Shown here one piece after another: positions 21,266 to 31,277 of a stretch of 64,000 bases of DNA (positions within the stretch are counted from its first letter, which is position 1; each line of letters opens with the position of its first letter). Origin of the DNA: Beijerinckiaceae bacterium (GTDB lineage Bacteria; Pseudomonadota; Alphaproteobacteria; Rhizobiales; Beijerinckiaceae); the NCBI GenBank assembly GCA_947478405.1, contig CANJVX010000002.1:124001-188000 (forward strand), given 5' to 3'. The notes under the pieces are model-generated. The model searched no databases. It saw only the letters and a program-made list of their open reading frames with translations, and was not told the DNA's origin. The translations under genes and the position numbers were made by a program.

Positions 21266-22012
21266 TTACCGTCCGATATAGAGCCGCGCCGCCAGAATTT
21301 GCGGCAGATGCGCCGCATGAATCTTTCCCGCCGCGCTTTCAATATCGTAAGAAGCACGCAGATAGGTGAATTCGTTTTGATCCGTATCAAAAACGCCCCA
21401 GCTTGCAGCGGGATTTTCATCTCGCGGCTGACCGACAGCGCCTTGTACCGCCAGCCATTTGCGATTGCCCACCAACGGAATAGGTGTGCCCGTCTGCGGC
21501 TTGAAAGCCATGGCGGGCTTGAGCGGCGCCATATGATAGAGTTGCGGACGATGCACATGGCCCGCGAAGGTGAGCCGCTTCATCGTCGCGCGCAAAGAGC
21601 GCTCAGCGCCCGCCACATCGGTAATGTAGCGCCATTGATCGGGTGCAGTGGCATCCGAATGAACATAGAGGCGATCATCTTCTTCATAGGCTGGGCGCAA
21701 GCTCTTCAAAAAATCGATTTGCGCTTTGTCGAGTTCATCATGCGTCCAGAGGATCGCCTCGCGCGCATATTGGTTCATTTTGTCGATCTTGCCGGAAATG
21801 ACGGCGGCATCATGATTGCCCAGCAGCACGATGGCTGCCTGTGTCTCGCGCATCTCCATGATTTTGTCGACGACATAGACAGGATCAGCAGCGTAGCCGA
21901 CGAGATCGCCCAGAATGACAAAGCGGTCGATGCGTTGACGCTCCGCCTGCGCCAGACATGCGTCCAACGCCTCACGATTGCCGTGAATATCCGACAGAAA
22001 ACCGATCCGCAT
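21266..22012 (-). CDS. Metallophosphoesterase (calcineurin-like)
   Basis: MRIGFLSDIHGN, VILGDLVGYAADP, LLGNHDA and GHVHRPQ motifs. Confidence 0.92.
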   Translation of the reverse strand: MRIGFLSDIHGNREALDACLAQAERQRIDRFVILGDLVGYAADPVYVVDKIMEMRETQAAIVLLGNHDAAVISGKIDKMNQYAREAILWTHDELDKAQIDFLKSLRPAYEEDDRLYVHSDATAPDQWRYITDVAGAERSLRATMKRLTFAGHVHRPQLYHMAPLKPAMAFKPQTGTPIPLVGNRKWLAVQGAVGQPRDENPAASWGVFDTDQNEFTYLRASYDIESAAGKIHAAHLPQILAARLYIGR

Positions 22013-22096
22013 GTCTTCCAGGCTCCTCCACGACGATCATCTTCTATGCTCTCGAGCCGCCCGCTACGATCTGGAACAAAGACTCATGCCGCTATC

Positions 22097-22187
22097 GCGT
22101 CATAGCGAACAAAGCGAAGCAAGCCAGAAGCCTCACATGGGGCCTCTGGATTGCCACGTCGGCCCCCGGCCCCCTTGCAAATGACGA
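22097..22187. repeat. Dispersed palindromic intergenic repeat, degenerate copy
   Basis: gcgtcatagcgaacaaagcgaagcaagccagaagcctcacatggggcctctggattgcc...ttgcaaatgacga. Confidence 0.8.
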
Positions 22188-22189
22188 GT

Positions 22190-23620
22190 TCAGAATAAGT
22201 CGCCCTGCCCAGGGCCCGGCGACTTCCGGACGGTCTTGTCTGGCTTCTTCGCGCCAGCATCAGCGCCTTCTGCAACCGCCCCTAGACGGCCATCAGCAAA
22301 TTCCACCTCCAGCCGGACCCCGGGCTCGATGCCCTTGGCCGCACGCAGCGGCAGGCCTTGTGCGTCGCGCACCAAGGCAAAGCCGCGCGCCAGCACATTG
22401 TGGTAGCCCAATGATTGCAACAATTTTGTCGTGGCCAGCAAGCGCTCGGCCCGACGCGCCACAATCTGCGGGCCGAGGCGGACAAGATTGCTGCGTGCCT
22501 GTTTCAAGGCACCCTCACGGCGCGCCAGTTCTGCCTGCGGCGAATGCCGCGCCAGCAATTGCGCAAAACGGCCCAGCCGCACGTGATGATCGCGCAACCG
22601 CGCACTTAACTTGTCTTGCAGACGCTCGCCTGCCCGATCCAGCCGCTGACGGGGAACCGCCAGTGCATCTTCAGCGCCGCGCAGCATACGCGCAAGGCCG
22701 CGCACATCATTGCGATAAGCATCCAGCGTGCGACGCAGACCAGCGCGATGGCGCGCCGCCAGTCCCGCCACATGTGCCAAAAGATCAGCTTGAACCGGCA
22801 CAGCCATTTCTGCGGCAGCTGTGGGTGTGGGCGCCCGCACATCGGCGGCATAATCAATCAGCGTCGTATCCGTCTCGTGGCCCACAGCCGCAATGAGGGG
22901 GATGTCGCTGTCAGCCGCCGCGCGCACGACGATCTCTTCGTTAAACCCCCAAAGGTCTTCAAGCGAGCCGCCACCACGCGCGACAATGATGAGATCCGGC
23001 CGTGGAATGGGCCCATCTGGCGACAGCGCATTAAAGCCCGCAATCGCACGCGCGACTTCGCCTGCACTCGATTCTCCCTGCACCCGCACCGGCCAGACCA
23101 GCACATGACGGGGAAAGCGATCCGCCAGACGATGCAAAATGTCACGGATGACCGCACCTGTGGGCGATGTCACCACGCCAATCACATTTGGCAAATAGGG
23201 CAGCAATTGTTTGCGCGCGGGATCAAACAGACCTTCAGCGGTGAGCTTGCGCTTGCGCTCTTCAAGCAGCGCCATGAGCGCGCCCACACCAGCGGGCTCC
23301 AAAGTCTCGATGACAATCTGATAGGTCGATTTGCCCGGAAAGGTCGTGACCTTGCCAGTGGCAATCACTTCCATGCCCTCTTCAGGGCGAATGCGCAGAC
23401 GCGCAAAATTGCCCTTCCACATGACAGCATCGATGCGGGCGGTGGCATCTTTCAAACTGAAATAGACGTGGCCCGAAGAATGGGGCCCACGATAGCCGGA
23501 AATCTCACCGCGCAGCCGCACATGACCAAAGCGATCCTCAATCGTGCGCTTCAGCGCGCCTGAAAGTTCGGAAACGGTCAGCTCGGTGTCATTGGGCAGA
23601 GAATCTGTGGCCATCGGCAA
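22190..23620 (-). CDS. xseA: Exodeoxyribonuclease VII large subunit
   Basis: [80 protein letters not shown]. Confidence 0.96.
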   Translation of the reverse strand: MPMATDSLPNDTELTVSELSGALKRTIEDRFGHVRLRGEISGYRGPHSSGHVYFSLKDATARIDAVMWKGNFARLRIRPEEGMEVIATGKVTTFPGKSTYQIVIETLEPAGVGALMALLEERKRKLTAEGLFDPARKQLLPYLPNVIGVVTSPTGAVIRDILHRLADRFPRHVLVWPVRVQGESSAGEVARAIAGFNALSPDGPIPRPDLIIVARGGGSLEDLWGFNEEIVVRAAADSDIPLIAAVGHETDTTLIDYAADVRAPTPTAAAEMAVPVQADLLAHVAGLAARHRAGLRRTLDAYRNDVRGLARMLRGAEDALAVPRQRLDRAGERLQDKLSARLRDHHVRLGRFAQLLARHSPQAELARREGALKQARSNLVRLGPQIVARRAERLLATTKLLQSLGYHNVLARGFALVRDAQGLPLRAAKGIEPGVRLEVEFADGRLGAVAEGADAGAKKPDKTVRKSPGPGQGDLF

Positions 23621-23660
23621 TTTATGCCCGATCCCCCCCGTTATTGCGAGTGCGCGCCCC

Positions 23661-23720
23661 CGTCATTGCGAACGGAGCGAAGCAATCCAGAACGCCTCAC
23701 ATGTAGCCCCTGGATTGCAC
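23661..23720. repeat. Dispersed palindromic intergenic repeat, partial copy
   Basis: cgtcattgcgaacggagcgaagcaatccagaacgcctcacatgtagcccctggattgca; right arm missing. Confidence 0.75.
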
Positions 23721-23781
23721 CCCCCGCTTCCAAGCCTTATGAGGGGGCAATTCCTTTCGACCCGCCCCAAAGGCCTCTTCC

Positions 23782-25044
23782 ATGAACGTTCTTCTCATCG
23801 GTTCCGGCGGCCGCGAACATGCCCTCGCCCTCGCGCTCTCCAAGAGCCCGCAGCTGACCACACTATTCGCCGCCCCAGGCAATCCGGGCATTGCCAAGCT
23901 CGCCGAATGTGTGACGCTCGATGTGACCGACCATCAGGCCGTCCTAGATTTCTGCCGCGTGATGAAAATTCAATTCGTCGTGGTCGGCCCCGAAGCCCCG
24001 CTGGTGGCCGGCCTCGTGGATGATCTGGACAAAGCGGGCATCCCTGCCTTTGGCCCGTCGAAAGCCGCCGCCCAGCTCGAAGGCTCCAAAGGCTTCACCA
24101 AAGATTTAGCGCGCGATTTCCATATTCCCACCGCAGCCTATGGCCGTTTCAAAGACAAAGCCTCCGCGCTTGCTTATCTCGATGCTCATCCCGCGCCGAT
24201 CGTGGTGAAGGCGGATGGGTTAGCGGCTGGCAAAGGCGTCATCGTCGCCATGAGCGACAAAGAAGCGCGCGATGCGGTCGAGATGATTTTCGGCGGCGCC
24301 TTCGGGCAAGCGGGTGCTGAACTCGTCATTGAAGAATTCATGGAAGGTGAAGAGGCCTCCTTCTTCGCGCTCTGTGATGGCGAACACGCTTTGGCTTTTG
24401 CCTCCGCGCAAGATCACAAGCGCGTGGGCGAAGGTGACACCGGCCCCAACACCGGCGGCATGGGGGCTTATTCCCCCGCCCCCATCATGACAGAGGCGAT
24501 GAGCGCGCGGGTCATGGCTGAGATCATTGCTCCAACACTGATCGGCATGAAAGCGCGCAGCGCGCCGTACAAGGGCGTGCTGTTTGCCGGGCTCATGCTC
24601 ACCAAAGATGGGCCGAAGTTGATCGAATATAATGCGCGTTTCGGCGATCCGGAAACGCAGGTCATGCTGCCGCGTCTCCAAGAAGATCTCCTGCCATTGC
24701 TCATGCAATGCGCGACAGGACAGCTGCGCAGCGAGCCCGTGAAACTCTCCCATCGCACAGCCATGACGGTTGTTTTTGCAGCAACCGGTTATCCAGAAAA
24801 CCCGCAAAAAGGCAGCATCATCAGCCATGTTGAAAAAGCGGAAGCCATGTCAGACGTCATTGTCTTTCATGCAGGCACGAAGCGCGAGGGCAATCATCTC
24901 ATCGCCAATGGCGGGCGCGTGCTCAATATGACGGGGCTGGGCTCGAGCGTGCGCGAAGCGCGTGATCGCGCTTATGCCGGTCTTGATGTGATCGATTGGC
25001 CGGAAGGGTTTTGCCGCCGCGATATTGGCTGGCGGGCGCTTTAA
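23782..25044 (+). CDS. purD: Phosphoribosylamine--glycine ligase
   Basis: [53 protein letters not shown]. Confidence 0.97.
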   Translation: MNVLLIGSGGREHALALALSKSPQLTTLFAAPGNPGIAKLAECVTLDVTDHQAVLDFCRVMKIQFVVVGPEAPLVAGLVDDLDKAGIPAFGPSKAAAQLEGSKGFTKDLARDFHIPTAAYGRFKDKASALAYLDAHPAPIVVKADGLAAGKGVIVAMSDKEARDAVEMIFGGAFGQAGAELVIEEFMEGEEASFFALCDGEHALAFASAQDHKRVGEGDTGPNTGGMGAYSPAPIMTEAMSARVMAEIIAPTLIGMKARSAPYKGVLFAGLMLTKDGPKLIEYNARFGDPETQVMLPRLQEDLLPLLMQCATGQLRSEPVKLSHRTAMTVVFAATGYPENPQKGSIISHVEKAEAMSDVIVFHAGTKREGNHLIANGGRVLNMTGLGSSVREARDRAYAGLDVIDWPEGFCRRDIGWRAL

Positions 25045-25066
25045 TTTACCCTCTCCATACACGCAT

Positions 25067-25150
25067 CGTCATTGCGAGGAGCAAAGTGACGAAACAATCC
25101 AGAGGTCTCACATGTGGCTTCTGGATTGCTTCGCATGCTCGCAATGACGA
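25067..25150. repeat. Dispersed palindromic intergenic repeat, near-complete copy
   Basis: cgtcattgcgaggagcaaagtgacgaaacaatccagaggtctcacatgtggcttctggattgcttcgcatgctcgcaatgacga. Confidence 0.9.
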
Positions 25151-25152
25151 GC

Positions 25153-26304
25153 TTAATTCTTCGCCGGATCTTTCACATTCGGCACGGATTCAAACTCCAC
25201 ATTCCACAGCTCGCCATTCACCCGCTTCACTTCGCGGATATAGACGCTCTGCACAATGTCACGCGTCGCCGGATCGATTGACACTAGCCCACGCGGGCTC
25301 ATCCAGCTCTTGCCTTTCATCGCCTCTACGAGCGCCGCACCACGCGCCTGACCCGCGCTCGCGCTCAAGCCCTCGGCAATCAGCTTCATGCCGTCATAGC
25401 CGCCAATGGCCATCAGATTGGGGCGCACGCCATAGGCTTTCATAAAGCCTGCGCGATAGGCCTCGTTCTCGGCGCTCTGGTGCGCGGCCGAATAATGATG
25501 CGAGGTGATCATGCCCAGCACCGCGTCACCCATATCGTTGAGCGACACATCATCCACCACATCGCCCGTCGCAATGACCTTGATGCCTGCTTCTTTAAAG
25601 CCACGCTCGGCCACGGCTTTCATCAAATCAGCACCCTGACCATTGGGCACGAAGAGAAACAAAGCATCGGGTTGCAGATCTTTCGCACGTTGCAAAAACG
25701 GCCCGAATGCGGGGCTGGCCAGCGGCGCGCGCAGAGAATCCGCCACAACGCCACCGCGTTCAGAAAAGGCTTTGGCAAAGGCTTTTTCAGCATCTTGCCC
25801 CGGGCCATAATCGGACACCAGCGTCACTACTTTTTTTATACCTTGGCGCGCCGCCCAATGCGCGAGCGGGGCCGTATTCTGCGCCATGGTGAAAGAGGTG
25901 CGCAGCACGAAACCATTTTGCTCGGTGATCGAGGATGTCGCGGCCGCCATGACAATCATCGGCACTTGCGCACGTGCCGCAACCGGAGCCGCAGCAAAGG
26001 CCAGCGGCGTGAGACCAAAACCCGCCAGCACATCGACACGCTCATTGGTGACGAGCTCTTGCGCTAAGCGGCGTGTGACATCGGCATTGCCGCCATCATC
26101 CTTCACCACCAGCTCAATGCGCTGGCCTGCGACATCACCGCCATGCACTTGCAACCACAGCCGCGCACCATTCTCGACCTGCCGGCCAATGGAGCCGGCA
26201 AAAGGCCCACTCAACGGCAGAATAAGCCCGACACGAAAGGGCTCCGCGGCGAAAGCGGCAGAGGCAATCAAGATCGACAGGCAGGCGATGAACAGACGCA
26301 TCAT
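25153..26304 (-). CDS. Branched-chain amino acid-type ABC transporter substrate-binding protein (orphan)
   Basis: Signal peptide MMRLFIACLSILIASAAFA; VGLILPLSGPFAGSIGRQVENGARL; periplasmic binding protein type I fold. Confidence 0.87.
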   Translation of the reverse strand: MMRLFIACLSILIASAAFAAEPFRVGLILPLSGPFAGSIGRQVENGARLWLQVHGGDVAGQRIELVVKDDGGNADVTRRLAQELVTNERVDVLAGFGLTPLAFAAAPVAARAQVPMIVMAAATSSITEQNGFVLRTSFTMAQNTAPLAHWAARQGIKKVVTLVSDYGPGQDAEKAFAKAFSERGGVVADSLRAPLASPAFGPFLQRAKDLQPDALFLFVPNGQGADLMKAVAERGFKEAGIKVIATGDVVDDVSLNDMGDAVLGMITSHHYSAAHQSAENEAYRAGFMKAYGVRPNLMAIGGYDGMKLIAEGLSASAGQARGAALVEAMKGKSWMSPRGLVSIDPATRDIVQSVYIREVKRVNGELWNVEFESVPNVKDPAKN

Positions 26305-26318
26305 GTCTCCATTTTCCT

Positions 26319-26426
26319 CGTCATTGCGAGGAACGAAGTGACGAAGCAAACCAGAGCGGCTCGGCCAAAAGGAGACGCATGGGCTATGGATTGCCGCGCC
26401 GGGCCTTTGGCCCTCCTCGCAATGAC
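26319..26426. repeat. Dispersed palindromic intergenic repeat
   Basis: cgtcattgcgaggaacgaagtgacgaagcaaaccagag...ggattgccgcgccgggcctttggccctcctcgcaatgac. Confidence 0.85.
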
Positions 26427-26441
26427 CTAGTGGGAGAGGCT

Positions 26442-26888
26442 CTACCGCCGCTCTTTGAAAAAGTCACGCAGCAGGTCAGCTGCCTCGCTTTCGCGTAAGC
26501 CCCCATAGACCTCTGGCGCATGGTGGCAGGTGGCTTGGCTGAAAAAGCGCGGCCCATGCTCCACCGCTCCGCCCTTCGGGTCAGGGGCGGCAAAATAAAC
26601 CCGCCGGAGCCTGGCAAAGGAAATCGCCCCCGCGCACATGGCGCAGGGCTCCAGCGTCACATAGAGATCGCAGCCGATCAGCCGTTCCGAGCCGATTTTG
26701 GCCGCCGCCTGGCGAATGGCCAGCACTTCGGCATGTGCGGTGGGGTCCCGATCGGTCAAAGTTCGGTTGCCGGCCGCCGCCAAAAGCTCGCCGTCGCGCA
26801 GAATTACGGCCCCCACCGGCACTTCGCCGAGGAAGGCGGCTTTGCGGGCCTCATCAAAGGCGAGCGAAAGAGGGTCTTGGGAGGGCAT
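26442..26888 (-). CDS. tadA: tRNA(adenine34) deaminase
   Basis: TAHAEVLAIRQAA and TLEPCAMCAGAI zinc/catalytic motifs. Confidence 0.94.
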   Translation of the reverse strand: MPSQDPLSLAFDEARKAAFLGEVPVGAVILRDGELLAAAGNRTLTDRDPTAHAEVLAIRQAAAKIGSERLIGCDLYVTLEPCAMCAGAISFARLRRVYFAAPDPKGGAVEHGPRFFSQATCHHAPEVYGGLRESEAADLLRDFFKERR

Positions 26889-26927
26889 GCAATCGACTTT
26901 CTTAGGCGCATTCTGCTATCAGGACAT

Positions 26928-28739
26928 ATGAGCGACAACAGAGACCAGAAAAGCCGTGGCCCGCGCAAGCCGGATCGCGCCTCAAAAGGCGGTAAACCCG
27001 CCGGAAAATCTTTTGGCAAACCCGGCAGCAGGCCGGGCGGCAGAGCCGAGGGCAAAAGCTTCGACAAGCCAGCTGGCCGGAGCTTCGAAAAACCTGCCGG
27101 GCGGAGTTTTGATAAGCCGGCAGGACGCAACTTCGATAAGCCCGCGGGACGAAGCTTCGATAAGCCCGCAGGACGCAGCTTCGAAAAATCCGCAGGGCGC
27201 AGCTTCGACAAGTCTGCTCAGAAGCCGCGTCGCGTGTCACGCCCGCCGCAACCCGAAACGCCCTCCACATTTGCTGGTGAGCGCATTGCAAAAGTGATGG
27301 CGCGCGTCGGCCTGTGCTCGCGTCGCGATGCGGAATTGTGGGTCTCGCAGGGCCGCGTGGCGGTAAATGGCGAGAAACTCTCCACACCCGCCGTCAATGT
27401 GACGCCGGAAGATCGCATCACGGTCGATGGCAAGCCGTTGGCAGCGCGCGAGCGCACACGTCTCTTCATGTTCCACAAGCCGCGTGGCTATGTGACGACA
27501 GATCGCGACCCGGAAGGTCGCGCCACGATTTTCGATGCGCTGCCTGAAGGTCTGCCGCGTCTGGTCTCCATCGGCCGTCTCGACATCAACACAGAAGGCC
27601 TGATTCTGCTGACCAATGATGGCGGGCTGGCGCGCGTTTTGGAATTGCCCTCGACCGGCTGGCTGCGCCGCTACCGTGTGCGCGCCAATGGTACGACCGA
27701 TCAGGCCCAACTCGATGATCTGCGCAAAGGCATTGTCATTGAAGGCATCGAATATGCCGGCATTGAAGCCCATCTCGATCGCGTACAGGGCGCCAATGTC
27801 TGGCTGACCATGGGCCTGCGCGAAGGCAAAAACCGTGAGATCAAGCGCGTTCTGGAACATTTGGGTCTGGCCGTGAATCGCCTGATCCGCCTCTCCTACG
27901 GGCCTTTCCAGCTCGGTGATCTGGAAGAAGGCGCTGTGGATGAAGTGCGCACACGCGTGCTGATGGAACAGCTTGGCCCCGTGCTTTCAGAAGAAGCGGG
28001 TTGCGATTTCCATTCGCCCATCATCGACCGCACCATTCGCGAAGAAGCGGAACCGGCACCCTTGAGCCGTCCGCAGGCGCGCAAAATGACCGTGCAGGAT
28101 GAAGAGCCCGCACCACGCAAGGAAAAGCCCGCACCACGCACCCGCAAACATGTGTCCGTGCTGCGCGCAGCGCGTGATGAGCCAACGACCGAACGACGCC
28201 GCGTAGAGCGCGCTGAAACAGCTGATCGCAAGGGTCGCGCTGTTTCGGTTGAGCGCATCAAGACGCCGGGCAAAAAAGCACCTGCGACGCGCAACGGCCG
28301 CCGCTTTTCTGAAACACCCGATGAAAAAGATGTGCGCGCCCGTGGCGCGACATTTGGTGAACGCCCGCGCACCGGCCGTAATGCCAAAGAAGCGCCGCGC
28401 AGCATGGATCGTCGTGGCGAACGCCCGCGCGCCTATACGCGTGACGCCGCCATTGTTGAACCGGATGAATTCAAACCTTGGAACGACAAGCCACGCAGCG
28501 AGAAGCCACGTGGTGATTTCAAACCGCGCAGCGAAGGCAACCCGCGCAGTGATTTCAAGTCGCGCAGCGCGAGTAAGACGCGTGGCGAGTTCAAATCGCG
28601 CAGCGAGAAACCAGCGGGCAAGCCTTCCGGAAGGCCGCTCGGCAAACCGTCCGACAAGGCTGGCGGTGGACGCCCCGGTGGCAAGCCGGGCGGACGCCCC
28701 TCTTCAGGTGGTCCGCGTGGACCCCGCACACCGCGGTAA
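26928..28739 (+). CDS. rluB: rRNA pseudouridine synthase RluB-like with repeat-rich basic N- and C-terminal extensions
   Basis: S4 domain (RIAKVMARVGLCSRRDAELWV...), GRLDINTEGLILLTNDG catalytic motif; N-terminal (PAGRSFDK)n repeats; C-terminal Arg/Lys-rich tail. ATG at 26928. Confidence 0.93.
   Translation: MSDNRDQKSRGPRKPDRASKGGKPAGKSFGKPGSRPGGRAEGKSFDKPAGRSFEKPAGRSFDKPAGRNFDKPAGRSFDKPAGRSFEKSAGRSFDKSAQKPRRVSRPPQPETPSTFAGERIAKVMARVGLCSRRDAELWVSQGRVAVNGEKLSTPAVNVTPEDRITVDGKPLAARERTRLFMFHKPRGYVTTDRDPEGRATIFDALPEGLPRLVSIGRLDINTEGLILLTNDGGLARVLELPSTGWLRRYRVRANGTTDQAQLDDLRKGIVIEGIEYAGIEAHLDRVQGANVWLTMGLREGKNREIKRVLEHLGLAVNRLIRLSYGPFQLGDLEEGAVDEVRTRVLMEQLGPVLSEEAGCDFHSPIIDRTIREEAEPAPLSRPQARKMTVQDEEPAPRKEKPAPRTRKHVSVLRAARDEPTTERRRVERAETADRKGRAVSVERIKTPGKKAPATRNGRRFSETPDEKDVRARGATFGERPRTGRNAKEAPRSMDRRGERPRAYTRDAAIVEPDEFKPWNDKPRSEKPRGDFKPRSEGNPRSDFKSRSASKTRGEFKSRSEKPAGKPSGRPLGKPSDKAGGGRPGGKPGGRPSSGGPRGPRTPR
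27058..27219 (+). repeat. 24-bp tandem repeat array within rluB encoding (SF[DE]KPAGR)n
   Basis: About seven copies of a 24-bp unit agcttcgataagcccgcaggacgc with point variation. Confidence 0.9.
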
Positions 28740-28745
28740 AGGCTG

Positions 28746-29303
28746 ATGCGCATCGTTGGCGGAAAATTCAAAGGGCGGGGGCTCAAGACCCCCACCTCCT
28801 CCATCGTGCGCCCCACTTCTGACCGGCTGCGCGAGACGATGTTCAACATTCTCGCCCATGGTTATGACGACGCCTGCGAGGGTGCGCGCGTGATTGACCT
28901 GTTTGCGGGCACAGGGGCGCTGGGGATTGAGGCTTTGTCGCGTGGCGCGACGTGTGGGCTCTTTGTGGACGATTCCAGCGAAGGCCGCGCTTTGCTGCGC
29001 GCCAATCTTGAGGCACTCGGCCTCTCGGGCATTGCGCGCATCATGCGCCGGGATGCCACCAAACTCGGCCCCATGCCGCCGCAAGACCCTTTCACATTGG
29101 CCTTTCTCGACCCGCCCTATGGCCGCGACCTCGCCCCACGCGCGCTCACCGCTTTGCGCGATGGCGGATGGCTGGCAAATGGCGCGCTCTGTATGATTGA
29201 AGAAGAAGCCGATGCGCCGGTGGATGTGCCCGATGGCTTCACGCTGCTCGATCGTCGCGAAAGCGGCGACACGCAAGTGATGTTCGTGCGTTTTTCAGCT
29301 TAG
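28746..29303 (+). CDS. rsmD: 16S rRNA (guanine(966)-N(2))-methyltransferase
   Basis: MRIVGGKFKGRGL; RPTSDRLRETMFNIL; DLFAGTGALGIEALSRG; FLDPPYG. Confidence 0.96.
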   Translation: MRIVGGKFKGRGLKTPTSSIVRPTSDRLRETMFNILAHGYDDACEGARVIDLFAGTGALGIEALSRGATCGLFVDDSSEGRALLRANLEALGLSGIARIMRRDATKLGPMPPQDPFTLAFLDPPYGRDLAPRALTALRDGGWLANGALCMIEEEADAPVDVPDGFTLLDRRESGDTQVMFVRFSA

Positions 29304-29306
29304 TAC

Positions 29307-29338
29307 GGTCATTGCTTCGCAGCGCTCGCAAGGACGGC
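29307..29338. repeat. Dispersed palindromic intergenic repeat, short remnant
   Basis: ggtcattgcttcgcagcgctcgcaaggacgg: end arms with the middle missing. Confidence 0.5.
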
Positions 29339-29347
29339 GCACCAAAT

Positions 29348-31138
29348 TCACCTTCTCCCAAACAGCTTTTCAACATCCGCAAGCTTCAGCTCAACATAAG
29401 TCGGTCGGCCGTGATTGCATTGGCCAGAGCCCGGCGTGGCTTCCATCTCGCGCAACAGCGCATTCATCTCGTCACCTGTCAGCCTGCGGCCGGCACGAAC
29501 GGAATGGTGGCAAGCCATGGTCGCCAGCACATGATCGAGCCCTTTGGCGAGCGACGTCGCCGAGCCATGTTCAGCCAGTGTCTCGGCCACATCCCGCACG
29601 AGACGTTCCGGATCGGCTTTCGCCAAAATGGCCGGCACTTCGCGTACAGCAACAGCGCCCGGCCCGAAAGATTCAATCGACAGGCCCGAGGCCTCAAGCT
29701 CACCTGCTTGCGCCAACAGGCGATCCACATCGCCCTCGTCCATTTCGACGATGGCGGGGATGAGCAGCATTTGCCGCGCAATGCCTTTTTCTTCGCGCTG
29801 TTTTTTGAGCTTCTCGTAAACAAGGCGCTCATGGGCAGCATGCTGATCGACAATCACCACGCCATCGCGTGTCTGGGCGATAATATAAGTGTCATGCAAT
29901 TGCGCGCGGGCGGCGCCCAGCGGCGCTTCAAGCGCATCCAATTGTGGCAGAGTTTCATGCGCGCGCATATCCGCTTGCGGGGGAGCCACATCTGCCACAA
30001 AAGAGGCTTGTGCTTGCTCGCCAAAACCGGGGGCTGCGGGTGAAGCGCGCCAATTCCATTGCGCATTTTGCGAGGCTGGGCGCTGCCAGCTGCGCGCCAT
30101 CGTCTCAATCGTGCGCGCGCCGCCTGTGGTACTGGCGCGATGCATAGCCTCCGCCAAAGTCTGCTTCAACGCGCCAATGATGAGCCCGCGCACAAGGCCC
30201 GGATCGCGAAAACGCACTTCCGCTTTGGCCGGATGCACGTTCACATCCACCATATGCGGATCGCAAACCAGAAACAGTGCGAGAGACGGATGCCGATCCG
30301 AGGGCAGATAATCCATGTAAGCTGCGCGCACAGCACCGCTCAGCACTTTGTCGCGCACGGGGCGACCATTCACATAAAGATATTGGTTCAGCGCATTGGC
30401 GCGATGAAATGTCGGCAGGCCCGCAAAGCCGCTGAGGCGAAAGCCTTCGCGCTCCGCCTTCACCGCAAGGGCATTGGGTGTGAAATCACCGCCCAGCACT
30501 TGCGAGATGCGCGCCAGTCGACCCTCTTCGCCTGTACCGCAATCGACATAATCAAAGCCCGAGAGATTGTCGCCCGACAGCGCAAAGCGCACTCGGGGAT
30601 GCGCCATCGCGAGCCGCTTCACCACATCGGCCACAGCTTGCGCTTCAGAGCGATCTGTTTTCAGAAATTTCAGGCGTGCTGGCGTGGCGAGAAACAGATC
30701 GCCCACCTCAACCTTCGTGCCCTGCGCACCAGCACTGGGCGCGACTGGCGCCTTCTGGCCAAAATCAACACGCAGATGCGAGGCATGATCAGCCTGCGCG
30801 CGGCGCGTGATGATATCAAGCCGCGCAACCGAGCCGATTGAGGGCAAGGCCTCACCGCGAAAACCCAAAGTCGCAATGTTGGAGAGATCACCATCAGGCA
30901 GTTTTGACGTTGCGTGACGATCAACAGCCAGCGCCAGATCATCGGGCGTCATGCCCTCGCCATCATCAATCACGCGGATAAGGCGACGCCCGCCTTCCTT
31001 CAGCGCAATATCAATGCGCCGCGCACCTGCATCGAGCGCATTTTCGACGAGTTCCTTCACGGCTGAGGCCGGACGCTCAACCACTTCACCCGCTGCAATG
31101 CGGTCGACAAGAATGGGGTCAAGGCGACGGACGGGCAT
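29348..31138 (-). CDS. mutL: DNA mismatch repair endonuclease MutL
   Basis: RIAAGEVVERPASAVKELVENALDAGA; FRGEALPSI; C-terminal DQHAAHERLVYE and ACHHSVRAGRRL. Confidence 0.97.
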   Translation of the reverse strand: MPVRRLDPILVDRIAAGEVVERPASAVKELVENALDAGARRIDIALKEGGRRLIRVIDDGEGMTPDDLALAVDRHATSKLPDGDLSNIATLGFRGEALPSIGSVARLDIITRRAQADHASHLRVDFGQKAPVAPSAGAQGTKVEVGDLFLATPARLKFLKTDRSEAQAVADVVKRLAMAHPRVRFALSGDNLSGFDYVDCGTGEEGRLARISQVLGGDFTPNALAVKAEREGFRLSGFAGLPTFHRANALNQYLYVNGRPVRDKVLSGAVRAAYMDYLPSDRHPSLALFLVCDPHMVDVNVHPAKAEVRFRDPGLVRGLIIGALKQTLAEAMHRASTTGGARTIETMARSWQRPASQNAQWNWRASPAAPGFGEQAQASFVADVAPPQADMRAHETLPQLDALEAPLGAARAQLHDTYIIAQTRDGVVIVDQHAAHERLVYEKLKKQREEKGIARQMLLIPAIVEMDEGDVDRLLAQAGELEASGLSIESFGPGAVAVREVPAILAKADPERLVRDVAETLAEHGSATSLAKGLDHVLATMACHHSVRAGRRLTGDEMNALLREMEATPGSGQCNHGRPTYVELKLADVEKLFGRR

Positions 31139-31190
31139 GGGAGGAATCACTTGTTCCGAGATGCGCTCAGACTATCAGAATGGCGCCGCG

Positions 31191-31271
31191 CCGTCATTGC
31201 GAGCAAAACGCAGCGATCCAGAAAGCCTCACATGTTGCTTCTAGATGGCTTCGTTTTGATCGCAATGACGA
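31191..31271. repeat. Dispersed palindromic intergenic repeat
   Basis: ccgtcattgcgagcaaaacgcagcgatccagaaagcctcacatgttgcttctagatggcttcgttttgatcgcaatgacg. Confidence 0.85.
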
Positions 31272-31277
31272 ATTGGC

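Noticed and set aside
26804-27211. Minus-strand ORF with (SKLRPAGL)n repeats
   Set aside because: Antisense to the rluB N-terminal tandem repeat; the plus-strand frame continues into a real enzyme.
27058-27219. Short regular repeats resembling a CRISPR array
   Set aside because: 24-bp tandem coding repeats with no spacers, in frame with rluB.
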